A stretch of 39,738 nucleotides of DNA from Firmicutes bacterium ADurb.Bin080 (lineage in GTDB: Bacteria > Bacillota > Clostridia > Christensenellales > DTU072), in NCBI GenBank assembly GCA_002070965.1, contig MWEH01000105.1, positions 1-39,738 of the forward strand. The letters are read 5' to 3'. Shown here in pieces: positions 1-7,356 of the stretch. The stretch's first letter is position 1. Every line of letters begins with the position of its first letter. Both the position numbers and the translations under genes were made by a program. The notes beneath the pieces are model-generated. The model had not been told where the DNA came from. It worked only from the letters and a program-made list of their open reading frames with translations, and searched no databases.

Positions 1-255
1 ATTAATGATGTTTCTTGGGGTGAGTTTGTTAGACAATTACAATATAAAGCTGCTTGGAATGATAAAATTGTTCTACAGATTGATTCGTATTTTGCAAGTA
101 GTCAATTATGTAGCGTATGTGGGTATAAAAATGAAGGAGTTAAAAAGTTGTCTATCAGAAAATGGGAATGTCCTGAATGCCACACTATTCACGGAAGAGA
201 TGATAATGCAGCTATGAACATATTAAATGAGGGGCTTAGATTATTGAGTACTTAA
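1..255 (+). CDS. tnpB: TnpB (IS200/IS605 family RNA-guided nuclease), C-terminal part, cut by window edge
   Basis: The reading frame is open from base 1 and ends at TAA 253-255, giving the last 84 residues. It shows the TnpB zinc ribbon, CSVC then CPEC, followed by GRDDNAAMNI, which carries the last RuvC acidic residue (family form: RD.NAA.NI). TnpB is the omega-RNA-guided endonuclease encoded by IS200/IS605-type transposons; its RNA overlaps the gene's 3' end and the element's right end, which follow directly here. The visible part is intact with no stop or frameshift. The 5' part, and any tnpA, lie outside the window, so whether the whole element is active cannot be judged. Confidence 0.9.
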   Translation: MNDVSWGEFVRQLQYKAAWNDKIVLQIDSYFASSQLCSVCGYKNEGVKKLSIRKWECPECHTIHGRDDNAAMNILNEGLRLLST

Positions 256-359
256 AAAAGAATACTACTGTAGGGACTACAGGAAGTTACGCCTATGGAG
301 ATGGAGAATACGAAGTCTATGAAGTAGGAATCTCAACACTTTAGTGATGAGAAGTTCAA
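253..359 (+). mobile_element. Right end of the IS200/IS605-type element with omega-RNA 3' scaffold
   Basis: After the tnpB stop comes about 100 bases without coding, containing a GTAGGGACTAC-like segment and ending in an imperfect hairpin. The arms are TCTCA (331-335) and TGAGA (348-352), with CACT/AGTG inside (337-340 and 343-346) around a TT loop. TTCAA follows at 355-359. In IS608-like elements the right-end cleavage site is TCAA just outside such a hairpin, and the omega-RNA scaffold ends there, so the guide would start near base 360 in flanking DNA. Hairpin and TTCAA are seen directly; the exact end is inferred from the family. Confidence 0.7.
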
Positions 360-408
360 AATTGTTTTCATGGGAATCCTCCAATTTTACATTTATATTT
401 CTAAATCT

Positions 409-897
409 TTAGACCTGCTTGAACCTCACGCTATTTATGTCCAAGATGTCTATAAATAAAACCACACAAGTTTGCTGGGGCTTTGAAGCATCTGGACGAC
501 CTAGTGAGAATGCCTTGTTGAGTTGGAAATCGACATACAAAATGTCGCTATCTATGGTTATTTTTTTTAATCTGTATGGACTCGTTGGATAACAAGAGGT
601 AAAAAAATAAATCAATACCATTTTTTTTGAAAAGTCGACTTCCTTAGGGAACTCGTTGAAGGCAAAGTTAAAATCATTTTCGTTTTTAATAATATGAGTC
701 CTTGTTTCAGGCAAACTTGTATCTATAACAAAGTCATCTTCAGCCCACAATGTCATGTTGTCTTTTAGGTATTCCACATTCATCATTGCTTGCGCATTAT
801 AATATAACTCTGCATTATATTTATTTCCTACGCATCCAATAAGTAGCCAAAAACAAATTATAAGAACTATCACCAATATTAGTATTTTCTTTGCCAT
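409..897 (-). CDS. Small predicted lipoprotein, function unknown
   Basis: A 162-residue protein with a short basic N-terminus (MAKK), a hydrophobic stretch and a lipobox LIGC (Cys about residue 22), so it should be exported and lipid-anchored on the outer face of the membrane. The start is fixed by GGAGGAG just upstream (complement of about 905-912). The mature part is hydrophilic, with many Tyr, Asp and Asn, and I recognise no domain. It stands alone, divergent from the SCP2/aminotransferase operon. An inverted repeat (932-957) lies about 35 bases upstream and may be an operator. I cannot assign a function. Confidence 0.75.
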   Translation of the reverse strand: MAKKILILVIVLIICFWLLIGCVGNKYNAELYYNAQAMMNVEYLKDNMTLWAEDDFVIDTSLPETRTHIIKNENDFNFAFNEFPKEVDFSKKMVLIYFFTSCYPTSPYRLKKITIDSDILYVDFQLNKAFSLGRPDASKPQQTCVVLFIDILDINSVRFKQV

Positions 898-931
898 TAT
901 GAATCACTCCTCCTTTGCTATGTTAGGGATA

Positions 932-957
932 ATTGTTTTACCTGCTAGACAAACAAT
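932..957. promoter_or_regulatory. Inverted repeat upstream of the lipoprotein gene, candidate operator
   Basis: ATTGTTT at 932-938 and AAACAAT at 951-957 form perfect 7-bp arms around a 12-base spacer, 35-60 bases upstream of the lipoprotein start on the minus strand. Size and spacing fit a dimeric repressor site. No regulator gene lies next to it, so the role is an inference. Confidence 0.3.
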
Positions 958-1222
958 CGTTTATTATCTTTAAAATGATGTCATTCTAACACAATTTATT
1001 TCCAATGATACATTGACTAAAGCGACTACTGCTTGCATCACCTGTATAAAGGAAAGCGACTACAAAAAATTCTAAATCTATTGCTAATCAAAAACGTACT
1101 ACTTCTCTTGTTTTTAAAATACCCACTACCATCTAACATATACCATTACTCTCTTTTCATGTCAATATCGGTCAAAGTTGCGCTAGAGTCAAATTGTAAG
1201 ATTACAATAAGAAAATATCATC
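958..1222. other. Intergenic stretch without a supported gene
   Basis: AT-rich spacer between divergent genes (the full gap is 898-1363). The one ORF of some length (1033-1242, plus strand) has no ribosome-binding site and a low-complexity composition, so I do not call it. An 11-bp direct repeat, AAAGCGACTAC, occurs at 1019-1029 and 1053-1063. Apart from the inverted repeat at its left and the promoter at its right, nothing else is recognised. Confidence 0.5.
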
Positions 1223-1251
1223 TTGAAAACAGTACAATTTAATAGTATTAT
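1223..1251 (+). promoter_or_regulatory. Predicted sigma-A promoter of the SCP2/aminotransferase operon
   Basis: TTGAAA (1223-1228), a 17-base spacer and TATTAT (1246-1251), about 110 bases upstream of the SCP2-like start and on its strand. The hexamers and spacing fit a housekeeping promoter. It has not been tested. Confidence 0.5.
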
Positions 1252-1363
1252 TGTAAATAAGGGGTTTATTTTTCATTGCTATTTTTAGCATCAAGATAAG
1301 GGTAAGCCAAGAAGAAGAATCAGATCAGAAGTAATATATGTTTGATTATTAAGGAGGTTAGAA

Positions 1364-2128
1364 ATGTCAGAAAGAGCAAAAGCCTTTACAAATCTCTTTG
1401 CAGCGATGGGGACTCTCGAAAAGTATGTGGAACTCGTCCCAGAGGCGAAGGAAGTCGCAAAAAAGGCCAACGTAACAATTCGGTTTAAGGTGAAGGATGG
1501 ACCAGACGGAATCATAGTAATTCAAGATGGTAACATACAGGTCTTGGAGTATGATGGAAGAAAAGCCAATATAGTTATTGCATGTAAAACTCCAGAATAC
1601 TTCAATAAAGTAGTTGATGGAACGGTAACTCCTATCCCACAACTTCCTGGAATTTTAAAAGCGTTGAAGATTATGGGCAAGCCGGAAAGTCCTTTCAATG
1701 TACTTACTAAAGGAATGACAGAGGTTTTGAGAAGGACAGAGTTTAAGAATGAAGAAGAGAAAAGAATTACCACGATTTTGTCTTTTTATACTATGGTTGC
1801 TGGTGTTGCTCAGGTAGGAAACCACGATGAGATTGCTCAACATGCTATGAAGAGAATGGTTGATGGCGAAGTCTCTGTCGGAATTAGGGATGTGTGCTAT
1901 GCAACATTAGTAAAGAAAGATGGGAAACTCACTGCCGTAAAACAGAAATCAGAGCGCCCAAGAGCATTTATGACCTTTGGGGACATTGATACGGCGTACG
2001 GGTTGATCAGTGGCCAAGTAGATGCAATGACATGTATAAGCAAAGGAACCCTTGAAACATCGGGACATATGCTTATGCTTGATAACGTGAACAAAGTTTT
2101 AAACCGCGTTCCTATGTATCTTAAATAA
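1364..2128 (+). CDS. Tandem SCP2-like (sterol carrier protein 2 fold) protein
   Basis: A 254-residue soluble protein with no signal or membrane segment; AAGGAGG precedes the ATG. Residues about 30-115 look like one SCP2-type lipid-binding domain: a beta-rich part (IVIQDGNIQV), then TPEYFNKVVDGTVTPIPQ and the helical GILKALKIMGKP typical of the family's end. Residues about 165-250 look like a second, diverged copy (MTFGDIDTAYGLISGQVDAM then a Gly-rich end). SCP2 domains hold hydrophobic ligands. The gene is 16 bases upstream of a class III aminotransferase with its own RBS, so the two are surely co-transcribed. That suggests the substrate or product of the aminotransferase may be a hydrophobic or carrier-bound compound. 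The domain call is fairly secure; the ligand is unknown. Confidence 0.75.
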   Translation: MSERAKAFTNLFAAMGTLEKYVELVPEAKEVAKKANVTIRFKVKDGPDGIIVIQDGNIQVLEYDGRKANIVIACKTPEYFNKVVDGTVTPIPQLPGILKALKIMGKPESPFNVLTKGMTEVLRRTEFKNEEEKRITTILSFYTMVAGVAQVGNHDEIAQHAMKRMVDGEVSVGIRDVCYATLVKKDGKLTAVKQKSERPRAFMTFGDIDTAYGLISGQVDAMTCISKGTLETSGHMLMLDNVNKVLNRVPMYLK

Positions 2129-2144
2129 TTAAGGAGGAAGAAAA

Positions 2145-3404
2145 ATGACTTACACATATAATAAAAATGTGCAGACCATGATTAGGGCGGGAAGAGTAAT
2201 TCCAAGCGGAGTATATGGGCACTTAGGCCCAGCTGAAGGATGTATGATACCTTCCTCTGCTTATCCGTTTTTTGCTGCAAAAGCAAAGGGCGCTGAGATA
2301 TGGGATCCAGATGGAAACAGGTTTATCGACTATATGTGCGCATATGGTCCTAATATTCAAGGATATTGCGATCCAGATGTTGATGCTGCCGCAATTGAGC
2401 AGATCAAACTTGGAAATTGCACCACATTGCCATCGACTGTAATGGTTGACTTTGCCGAATATTTGACCAATCTGGTTCATAAAGACTGGGCCTTTTTCTG
2501 TAAAAACGGAGGAGATGTTACATCTTTCTCGATAATGATTTCCCGTTACTATACTGGAAAGAAAAAGATAATTTTTGTTAAAAACTATTATCATGGTGTG
2601 GCTCCTTGGACCCAGCATCCAGATACCCCTGGAACCCTCGAGGATGATTGCAAACATGGGCTTTATGTAAAATTTAATGATATTGAAGATCTCAAGAGAA
2701 CAATAGAAGCGAATAAAGATGATATAGCTTGTTTTATAGCTACTCCATATATGCATGGAAACTTTGTCGACAATGAACTTCCGGAGGAAGGATATTGGAA
2801 ACAAGTTAGAGAGCTTTGTACAAAATACGGAATCGTTATGATTATTGACGATATCCGTTGCGGATTCCGCTTAAGCATGGAAGGATCGGATAGATACTTT
2901 GGGTTTGATGCAGACTTAATTACATTCTGTAAGGCTCTTGCAAACGGGTATAACGTATCCGCTCTTTGTGGAAAGGAATTTCTTAAAGGCGCAGCCAGTA
3001 CCGTTCCTTACACAGGTTCGTATTGGATGAGCGCAGTCCCATTTGCGGCAGGCCTTGCTAACTTAAAGAAGCTAGTAGCTAATAATGCTTGTCAACATTT
3101 CTATGATATGGGAACAAGGTTGACAACCGGGCTCGAAAAAGCGGCTAAAGAAAGAAATATCCCGCTGAAAGCTTCCGGGCATCCTGCAATGTTCTATCTT
3201 AGAATCCAAGACGAACTTGGAAACTTCAGACTTCATCAAGAATGGGTTGCGGAGTGCGTGAAGAGAGGAGTATTTATAACTAATCACCACAACCACTTCA
3301 TTTGTATGGCTATGACTCCCGCTATAATCGATGAAACTATAGCGATTTGTACCGAAGGTATGGATGTATTAGTAAGGAATCACCCCGAGGAATTTAAGAA
3401 ATAG
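2145..3404 (+). CDS. PLP-dependent class III aminotransferase (glutamate-1-semialdehyde aminomutase-like)
   Basis: A 419-residue fold-type I PLP enzyme of the class III group. Seen: the region around DPDGNRFIDYMC (residue 55 on), YYHG with His150 that should stack on PLP, IIDDIRCGFR (Asp235 for the pyridine nitrogen) and TFCKALANGYNVSALCG with Lys263 as Schiff-base lysine. The segment that binds the PLP phosphate is odd: NGGDVTSF, where most relatives have a form like NSGTEA. So this belongs to a divergent branch and should not be called hemL without other evidence; no haem-synthesis gene lies near. It follows the tandem SCP2 gene in an operon and is closed by a strong terminator. The substrate is unknown; transaminase and aminomutase are both possible. 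Confidence 0.85.
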   Translation: MTYTYNKNVQTMIRAGRVIPSGVYGHLGPAEGCMIPSSAYPFFAAKAKGAEIWDPDGNRFIDYMCAYGPNIQGYCDPDVDAAAIEQIKLGNCTTLPSTVMVDFAEYLTNLVHKDWAFFCKNGGDVTSFSIMISRYYTGKKKIIFVKNYYHGVAPWTQHPDTPGTLEDDCKHGLYVKFNDIEDLKRTIEANKDDIACFIATPYMHGNFVDNELPEEGYWKQVRELCTKYGIVMIIDDIRCGFRLSMEGSDRYFGFDADLITFCKALANGYNVSALCGKEFLKGAASTVPYTGSYWMSAVPFAAGLANLKKLVANNACQHFYDMGTRLTTGLEKAAKERNIPLKASGHPAMFYLRIQDELGNFRLHQEWVAECVKRGVFITNHHNHFICMAMTPAIIDETIAICTEGMDVLVRNHPEEFKK

Positions 3405-3428
3405 CTTTAATAAGTAATATAACAATTT

Positions 3429-3455
3429 AAGCCTGCCAAATGGCAGGCTTTTGTT
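3429..3455 (+). terminator. Intrinsic terminator after the aminotransferase gene
   Basis: Stem AAGCCTGCC / GGCAGGCTT with loop AAAT (3429-3450), followed by TTGTTG. It lies 25 bases after the aminotransferase stop and ends the SCP2/aminotransferase operon. Confidence 0.85.
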
Positions 3456-3487
3456 GTCCCTATTTTGGGACTTTCCTTATGTACAAA

Positions 3488-3516
3488 TTGAGGATTTTAC
3501 AATAATTTGCTATAAT
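3488..3516 (+). promoter_or_regulatory. Predicted promoter of rmuC
   Basis: TTGAGG (3488-3493), a 17-base spacer and a perfect TATAAT (3511-3516). The predicted start site falls inside the first of the 29-bp repeats that fill the rest of the leader, so the repeats would be transcribed into the rmuC 5' UTR. Confidence 0.6.
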
Positions 3517-3620
3517 ATTCGTATATTGTAGTGAGTGGATAAATTATTCGTATATTGTAGTGAGTGGATAAATTATTCGTATATTGTAGTGAGTTTATAA
3601 ATTATTCGTATATTGTAGTG
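3517..3620 (+). repeat. Four 29-bp tandem repeats in the rmuC leader
   Basis: The unit begins ATTCGTATATTGTAGTGAGT and is repeated with an exact 29-base period at 3517, 3546, 3575 and 3604. The third copy has two substitutions (GAGTTTATAAATT for GAGTGGATAAATT) and the fourth is cut after 17 bases, running into the rmuC ribosome-binding site. There is no non-repeat spacer between copies and no symmetry, so this is not a CRISPR. Confidence 0.95.
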
Positions 3621-3630
3621 TGGAGGAAAT

Positions 3631-4851
3631 ATGGAATTAGCTTTACTAATTATTTCTATTATATTGTGCGTAGCATCTTTGATCGTTTCTATACTTATTT
3701 ATCTTAAGATTAGAACTATTAAGGGTGATAATTCCGCAAAGGAAGGATTCAAGGCGGTGGAATTACAACTTGAAGGATTAAAGGGTTACTTCGAATCCTT
3801 CTCAAAAACAATAAAGGCCTGGACCGATCAAACTACTTCGGGTCTTTCTCAAAGGCTACTTGAACTTCAATCCCAGAATACGATTAGTATGGAGGCTTTA
3901 CAAAAACAGGTCAAGGAAGAACTAAAAGAACTTAGAGAGGGAAATGAAAAACAACTTGACCAGATGCGAAATACAGTCGATGAAAAAATGACCAAGACAC
4001 TGAATGAAAGGATAGAGATTTCTTTTAAATCAGTTACAGACAGGTTGCAAGGTTTGCATGAAAAAATGGGAGAAATGAACAAACTTTCCACGGGAATCAC
4101 CGATTTAAGCAAATTACTATCAAATTCAAAAACCCGTGGCAACTGGGGAGAAGCAAACCTCGAGATGATAATGGAGGATATTTTAACAGCCGAGCTTTAC
4201 GAGAAGCAATTTAGTTGTGGCTCCAACAAAAAAGATGCTGTTGACTTTGCTATTAAACTTCCAGGAGAAGATGGAATTAATGAAGTGTATTTGCCGATTG
4301 ACTCAAAGTTTCCCACTGAATCTTATGTTCAGCTTGTGGAGAGCAGAAGCGAAGGAGATAAAGAAAAGACAGACAAGTATCTAAAAGAGCTTAGGGCTGC
4401 TCTAATCAGACAAGCAAAAAGCATTTCTTCAAAGTATATCAATGTTCCCAAAACGACCGACTTTGCCATTATGTTTCTGCCCTCTGAAGGATTATATGCG
4501 GAGACGATGAGTATATCCGGACTCGGCCAAGAGATCCAGAAAGACTATAAAGTCGTGATATCCGGGCCGACGACTATATCTGCTCTCCTTCAATCTTTAC
4601 GAATTGGGTTTAAGACTTTACAAATACAAAAGAATAGTGCGGATATTGTAGCAATACTAAAGGGGTTCTCTAAGGATTTTGATAAATTTGTTGATAGTCT
4701 TTCCAAAACAAAGAATCAACTTGATACGGTGAGTAAATCTATTAATGATACTTACAGCAGAAGCGGAAAAATTAAAAGCCAACTTGAGAATATCGGAAGA
4801 ATAGGAGGAGGGGAAGAAGAAATTTCTGAACCTGAAGTTGAAGAAGAATGA
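3631..4851 (+). CDS. rmuC: RmuC family protein (DNA recombination / nuclease-fold)
   Basis: 406 residues, close to the family's usual size. An N-terminal membrane helix (residues about 4-27) is followed by a long Lys/Glu-rich coiled coil (about 40-150). The RmuC domain begins at about residue 160 with TRGNWGEANLEMIMEDIL, continues through VYLPIDSKFPTESYVQL and TTDFAIMFLPSEGLYAE, and ends with a C-terminal helix bundle and an acidic tail. RmuC proteins carry a PD-(D/E)XK-like core and limit DNA inversion at short repeats in E. coli. TGGAGG at 3620-3625 fixes the ATG. The gene stands alone between its own promoter and terminator. Confidence 0.92.
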   Translation: MELALLIISIILCVASLIVSILIYLKIRTIKGDNSAKEGFKAVELQLEGLKGYFESFSKTIKAWTDQTTSGLSQRLLELQSQNTISMEALQKQVKEELKELREGNEKQLDQMRNTVDEKMTKTLNERIEISFKSVTDRLQGLHEKMGEMNKLSTGITDLSKLLSNSKTRGNWGEANLEMIMEDILTAELYEKQFSCGSNKKDAVDFAIKLPGEDGINEVYLPIDSKFPTESYVQLVESRSEGDKEKTDKYLKELRAALIRQAKSISSKYINVPKTTDFAIMFLPSEGLYAETMSISGLGQEIQKDYKVVISGPTTISALLQSLRIGFKTLQIQKNSADIVAILKGFSKDFDKFVDSLSKTKNQLDTVSKSINDTYSRSGKIKSQLENIGRIGGGEEEISEPEVEEE

Positions 4852-4878
4852 AGTGAAGTCTGATGAATAGAATTATTA

Positions 4879-4912
4879 ATGCCCCGGCCATATCGACCGG
4901 GGCATTTTTTTG
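4879..4912 (+). terminator. Intrinsic terminator after rmuC
   Basis: Stem GCCCCGG (4881-4887) / CCGGGGC (4897-4903), extended by AT on both sides, loop CCATATCGA, then a run of seven T. It lies in the spacer between convergent rmuC and the DUF4349 gene; the T-run points to rmuC as the gene served. Confidence 0.9.
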
Positions 4913-4976
4913 ATGCAACTTATGGATTTCAAGTCGTCTATAAGTAACTTTTCCGAATTGTACCCCAAATAGTATT

Positions 4977-5891
4977 TTATTCCTTAGGAGTTTCTGTTTC
5001 GGAAGCAGAGTTCTTCGTATCCTTCATTACGGTAGGAGTCTTCTTGCCTTGTTTCTGTGGAACCTTATGGAAGGGTTTCAACCTTTTCTTAAAGCGAATT
5101 AAAAGGATTACAATTCCACCAACTGGAACAATGACTAGTAACCATGGGAATATTGCAATGACTGCAAGTCCCAAGAATTGGAAGAATTTTCCGAGAGCTT
5201 CCCAAGCCCCGCTTAAAGTACCTCCTGCCCTTTCTCCATAGCTCGGATCGGGAGAAGGAGTATAGGTTTTATTTAATCTTATTGTAACCCTGCTATAATC
5301 AACCAAGCTGTCAAAACTATTTAGTTCTCCATTAAGGCGGGCTATTTCAGTATTGATTTCGGCAATGCGCCTTATAGCATCTAGCGGGACAATGCTCTCA
5401 TCCTCCAGATAAGTGGTTAAAAGGGTTTTCTCTTCGTTTAGAGCGGTAATTTGGTCCTCTTTGCTTTGGTAAGTCAAAGAAATGTCCGTTGCAGTTTTTT
5501 CTAAGCTCATAGCATCAGAAGAGATTCCTTCAGTAATAACTGCGAGAAAAGTATCTAGACGCTCAGTCTTTACACGAACAACAAAGAAAGCATAAGAAGA
5601 GGATACACTCTCAGTATCAAACCATTCATCTGAATTTATAGATGCTTTTATCTTTGCGATTTGTTCATCAAACTCTATGACATTTAGAGATACATCAGCA
5701 GAATAGATTATTTTTCTCTCAGGTGTGGATTCTGAGCCAGTATCGATTTGATTGTCTTCTGCAGGGGCACCCATTTCTGGGGAAACATTGTTGTCTAAAG
5801 TATCATCCTGACTTCCGCTACAAGCATTAAGAATAAACAGAGAAAAAACAAGTATCAAAACTACAAGAATAATTAGTGCTTTTCTTTTCAT
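4977..5891 (-). CDS. DUF4349-type lipoprotein with C-terminal membrane anchor
   Basis: I place the start at the ATG of MKRKALIIL because GGAGGACTT lies right upstream; an earlier in-frame ATG at 5945 has none. This gives 304 residues. A hydrophobic stretch ends in the lipobox LNAC (Cys24). An acidic linker follows, then a DUF4349-like part (KIIYSADVSLNV, then FVVRVKTERLDTF), a coiled coil (about 150-200) and the beta strand DYSRVTIRL. A membrane helix (about 235-262) is followed by a basic cytoplasmic tail. Family members are envelope proteins of unknown role. The protein would be tethered twice, by lipid and by helix. It is monocistronic. Confidence 0.8.
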   Translation of the reverse strand: MKRKALIILVVLILVFSLFILNACSGSQDDTLDNNVSPEMGAPAEDNQIDTGSESTPERKIIYSADVSLNVIEFDEQIAKIKASINSDEWFDTESVSSSYAFFVVRVKTERLDTFLAVITEGISSDAMSLEKTATDISLTYQSKEDQITALNEEKTLLTTYLEDESIVPLDAIRRIAEINTEIARLNGELNSFDSLVDYSRVTIRLNKTYTPSPDPSYGERAGGTLSGAWEALGKFFQFLGLAVIAIFPWLLVIVPVGGIVILLIRFKKRLKPFHKVPQKQGKKTPTVMKDTKNSASETETPKE

Positions 5892-6012
5892 AAGTCCTCC
5901 CATTTGAATCCCTGAACCATACCTAATTATATGCGCGATAATCAAAAATAGTCAAGATAGAAGAATGATGCGCAAAATCTTGGAGCTGTAATCACATTAA
6001 TATATAAAATAT

Positions 6013-6108
6013 TGTAAATAGTCTAGGAAAATGTAGATTCTGATACTCAATAATATGAAAACATACTGTAAATAGCCTAGGAAACTGTAGATTCCGAAAC
6101 TCAATAAT
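6013..6108. repeat. Two-copy 54-bp intergenic direct repeat
   Basis: A 42-base segment starting TGTAAATAG at 6013 recurs at 6067 with a 54-base period and only about four mismatches (T/C, A/C, T/C, T/A). It lies in the spacer downstream of the DUF2804 gene and upstream of the DUF4349 gene, both on the minus strand. Each copy holds the palindrome CTAG and the shared ACTCAATAAT. It matches no part of the adjacent coding ends. Confidence 0.9.
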
Positions 6109-6164
6109 GAGAACCCGTTATAGTTTTATTTTAATATTCTGACAAAATAGACGGTTTTTAGAAA

Positions 6165-7196
6165 TTACCACTTATTATGTACTTTTTCGGCAAAACCTAG
6201 GGTCTCCTTAAGCTCAATTACCGTACCATCATCCAGGATTGCTTTTCCGGAGAACTTACCAAATACCTGGTGGGGTATCATTGCCATAAACTTCAGATCC
6301 ACTGGAGCATAGCGATCGAGTATAGGAGTAAAATCCATTTCAAATCTTCCGTCTGAGGATGTGAATTTCCAAGGGGACATGTAGTCCTCTTTTCCAGCAT
6401 CTTCTCCAGGGATAAGGAACTTTACATCCTCTAATTTGTGAGAAAGACCCTTATAAAAAAGCATATTTTCAGAGGCGGCAGAGGTGTTTCCAAAACCATA
6501 TCCAATATTGAAACCAAAAGTTGAGCCATCCCTAAGTCTGGTTTGTAGACTTCCCCAATACCAGGTATTGTTATATGTCCATACGCCCCTTCCCCAGTCA
6601 AGTGTTGCAAGGTTATTTTCAAAAACGTACTTTCTGTTTCCAAGAGAAAATGTCCCGCTTGCTCTCATGCAGTTAATTTTTGCATTGTAATAGAAGTATC
6701 CTGGTTTATCAAAAGGTGTCGCAATAAACATGCATTCCTTGGGGAACTCATCAATTGTAATGTCAAATGCAAGGGTTTCTTTGTCATTTCCAAACTTCGG
6801 GTAGCTTCCATAAAGCTTGCGAATCTTCCCATCATTTTCAAATGTCATTTGTACTTTTCCGATTTTAGCCGAAGCATCCCCAGTTTTAGTGGAAGGGGGC
6901 ATTTTATATTTTCCCATCGGGAATAGATCCACCGCACTCTTAGTAATCTGCCAGTTTTCCTTAAAGTCAATGACTGTAGCACTGATAGCCCCGATATATC
7001 CCATGTCGGAGATTGTCAAACAGAGGGCGAAATCATCGTTTCCGATATAGTAGTAATCCCACTCTTTGATTCTCCACTTAGGGGCCTTTATATCTTTTCT
7101 ATCATACTCAAGAATATTATTCGTGGCATAACCCTTTTGCAATAAATTGCCGTCAGGGCCTAAAAGCTTTCCTTTTTCCAAAATATGATTTTGCAT
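6165..7196 (-). CDS. DUF2804 family protein
   Basis: 343 residues from the start chosen here. GGAGGAAAAT directly precedes the ATG of MQNHILEKG at 7196; an in-frame ATG twelve bases earlier overlaps that ribosome-binding site and is unlikely to be used. The sequence is beta-rich and Trp/Tyr-rich, with RIKEWDYYYIGN near the start, LATLDWGRGVWTY in the middle and FGFNIGYGFGNTS after it, as in DUF2804. There is no signal peptide, so it should be cytoplasmic. The family resembles lipocalin-like carotenoid-pathway proteins, but no reaction is established. Downstream of a GPH symporter on the same strand, it may handle the transported compound; that is inference. Confidence 0.8.
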   Translation of the reverse strand: MQNHILEKGKLLGPDGNLLQKGYATNNILEYDRKDIKAPKWRIKEWDYYYIGNDDFALCLTISDMGYIGAISATVIDFKENWQITKSAVDLFPMGKYKMPPSTKTGDASAKIGKVQMTFENDGKIRKLYGSYPKFGNDKETLAFDITIDEFPKECMFIATPFDKPGYFYYNAKINCMRASGTFSLGNRKYVFENNLATLDWGRGVWTYNNTWYWGSLQTRLRDGSTFGFNIGYGFGNTSAASENMLFYKGLSHKLEDVKFLIPGEDAGKEDYMSPWKFTSSDGRFEMDFTPILDRYAPVDLKFMAMIPHQVFGKFSGKAILDDGTVIELKETLGFAEKVHNKW

Positions 7197-7281
7197 ATTT
7201 TCCTCCATTTTATACTTTTCATTGAATATTTTAATATTTAATCAATATGACTGCAAGTGAGAACTAATTATATTCAAATTT

Positions 7282-7291
7282 CTGATATAAT
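7282..7291 (-). promoter_or_regulatory. Shared element CTGATATAAT upstream of the DUF2804 gene
   Basis: CTGATATAAT (read on the plus strand) lies about 90 bases upstream of the DUF2804 start and is followed after 5 bases by GTATTATTTT. The same pair occurs upstream of the GPH symporter gene (8983-8992, then GTATTATTTT at 9001). The common arrangement suggests one regulator or promoter type for both genes. AT-richness makes chance similarity possible. Confidence 0.3.
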
Positions 7292-7356
7292 GACGTGTAT
7301 TATTTTAATATCAATTTATTTTCTAAAGGATTATAACTCCGTCTCGGGAACTATTT

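Noticed and set aside
5..217. Out-of-frame ORF over the tnpB end
   Set aside because: The zinc ribbon and RuvC motif lie in frame 1; this ORF is a shadow of that gene.
1033..1242. ORF of 69 codons upstream of the SCP2-like gene
   Set aside because: No ribosome-binding site, hydrophobic low-complexity start and AT-rich composition; it also overlaps the predicted operon promoter.
2145..3404. Assignment as hemL (glutamate-1-semialdehyde aminomutase)
   Set aside because: The phosphate-binding segment differs from HemL and no haem genes are near; only the class III family is supported.
3517..3620. Possible CRISPR array
   Set aside because: The 29-base units are directly adjacent with no unique spacers, and no cas genes are present.
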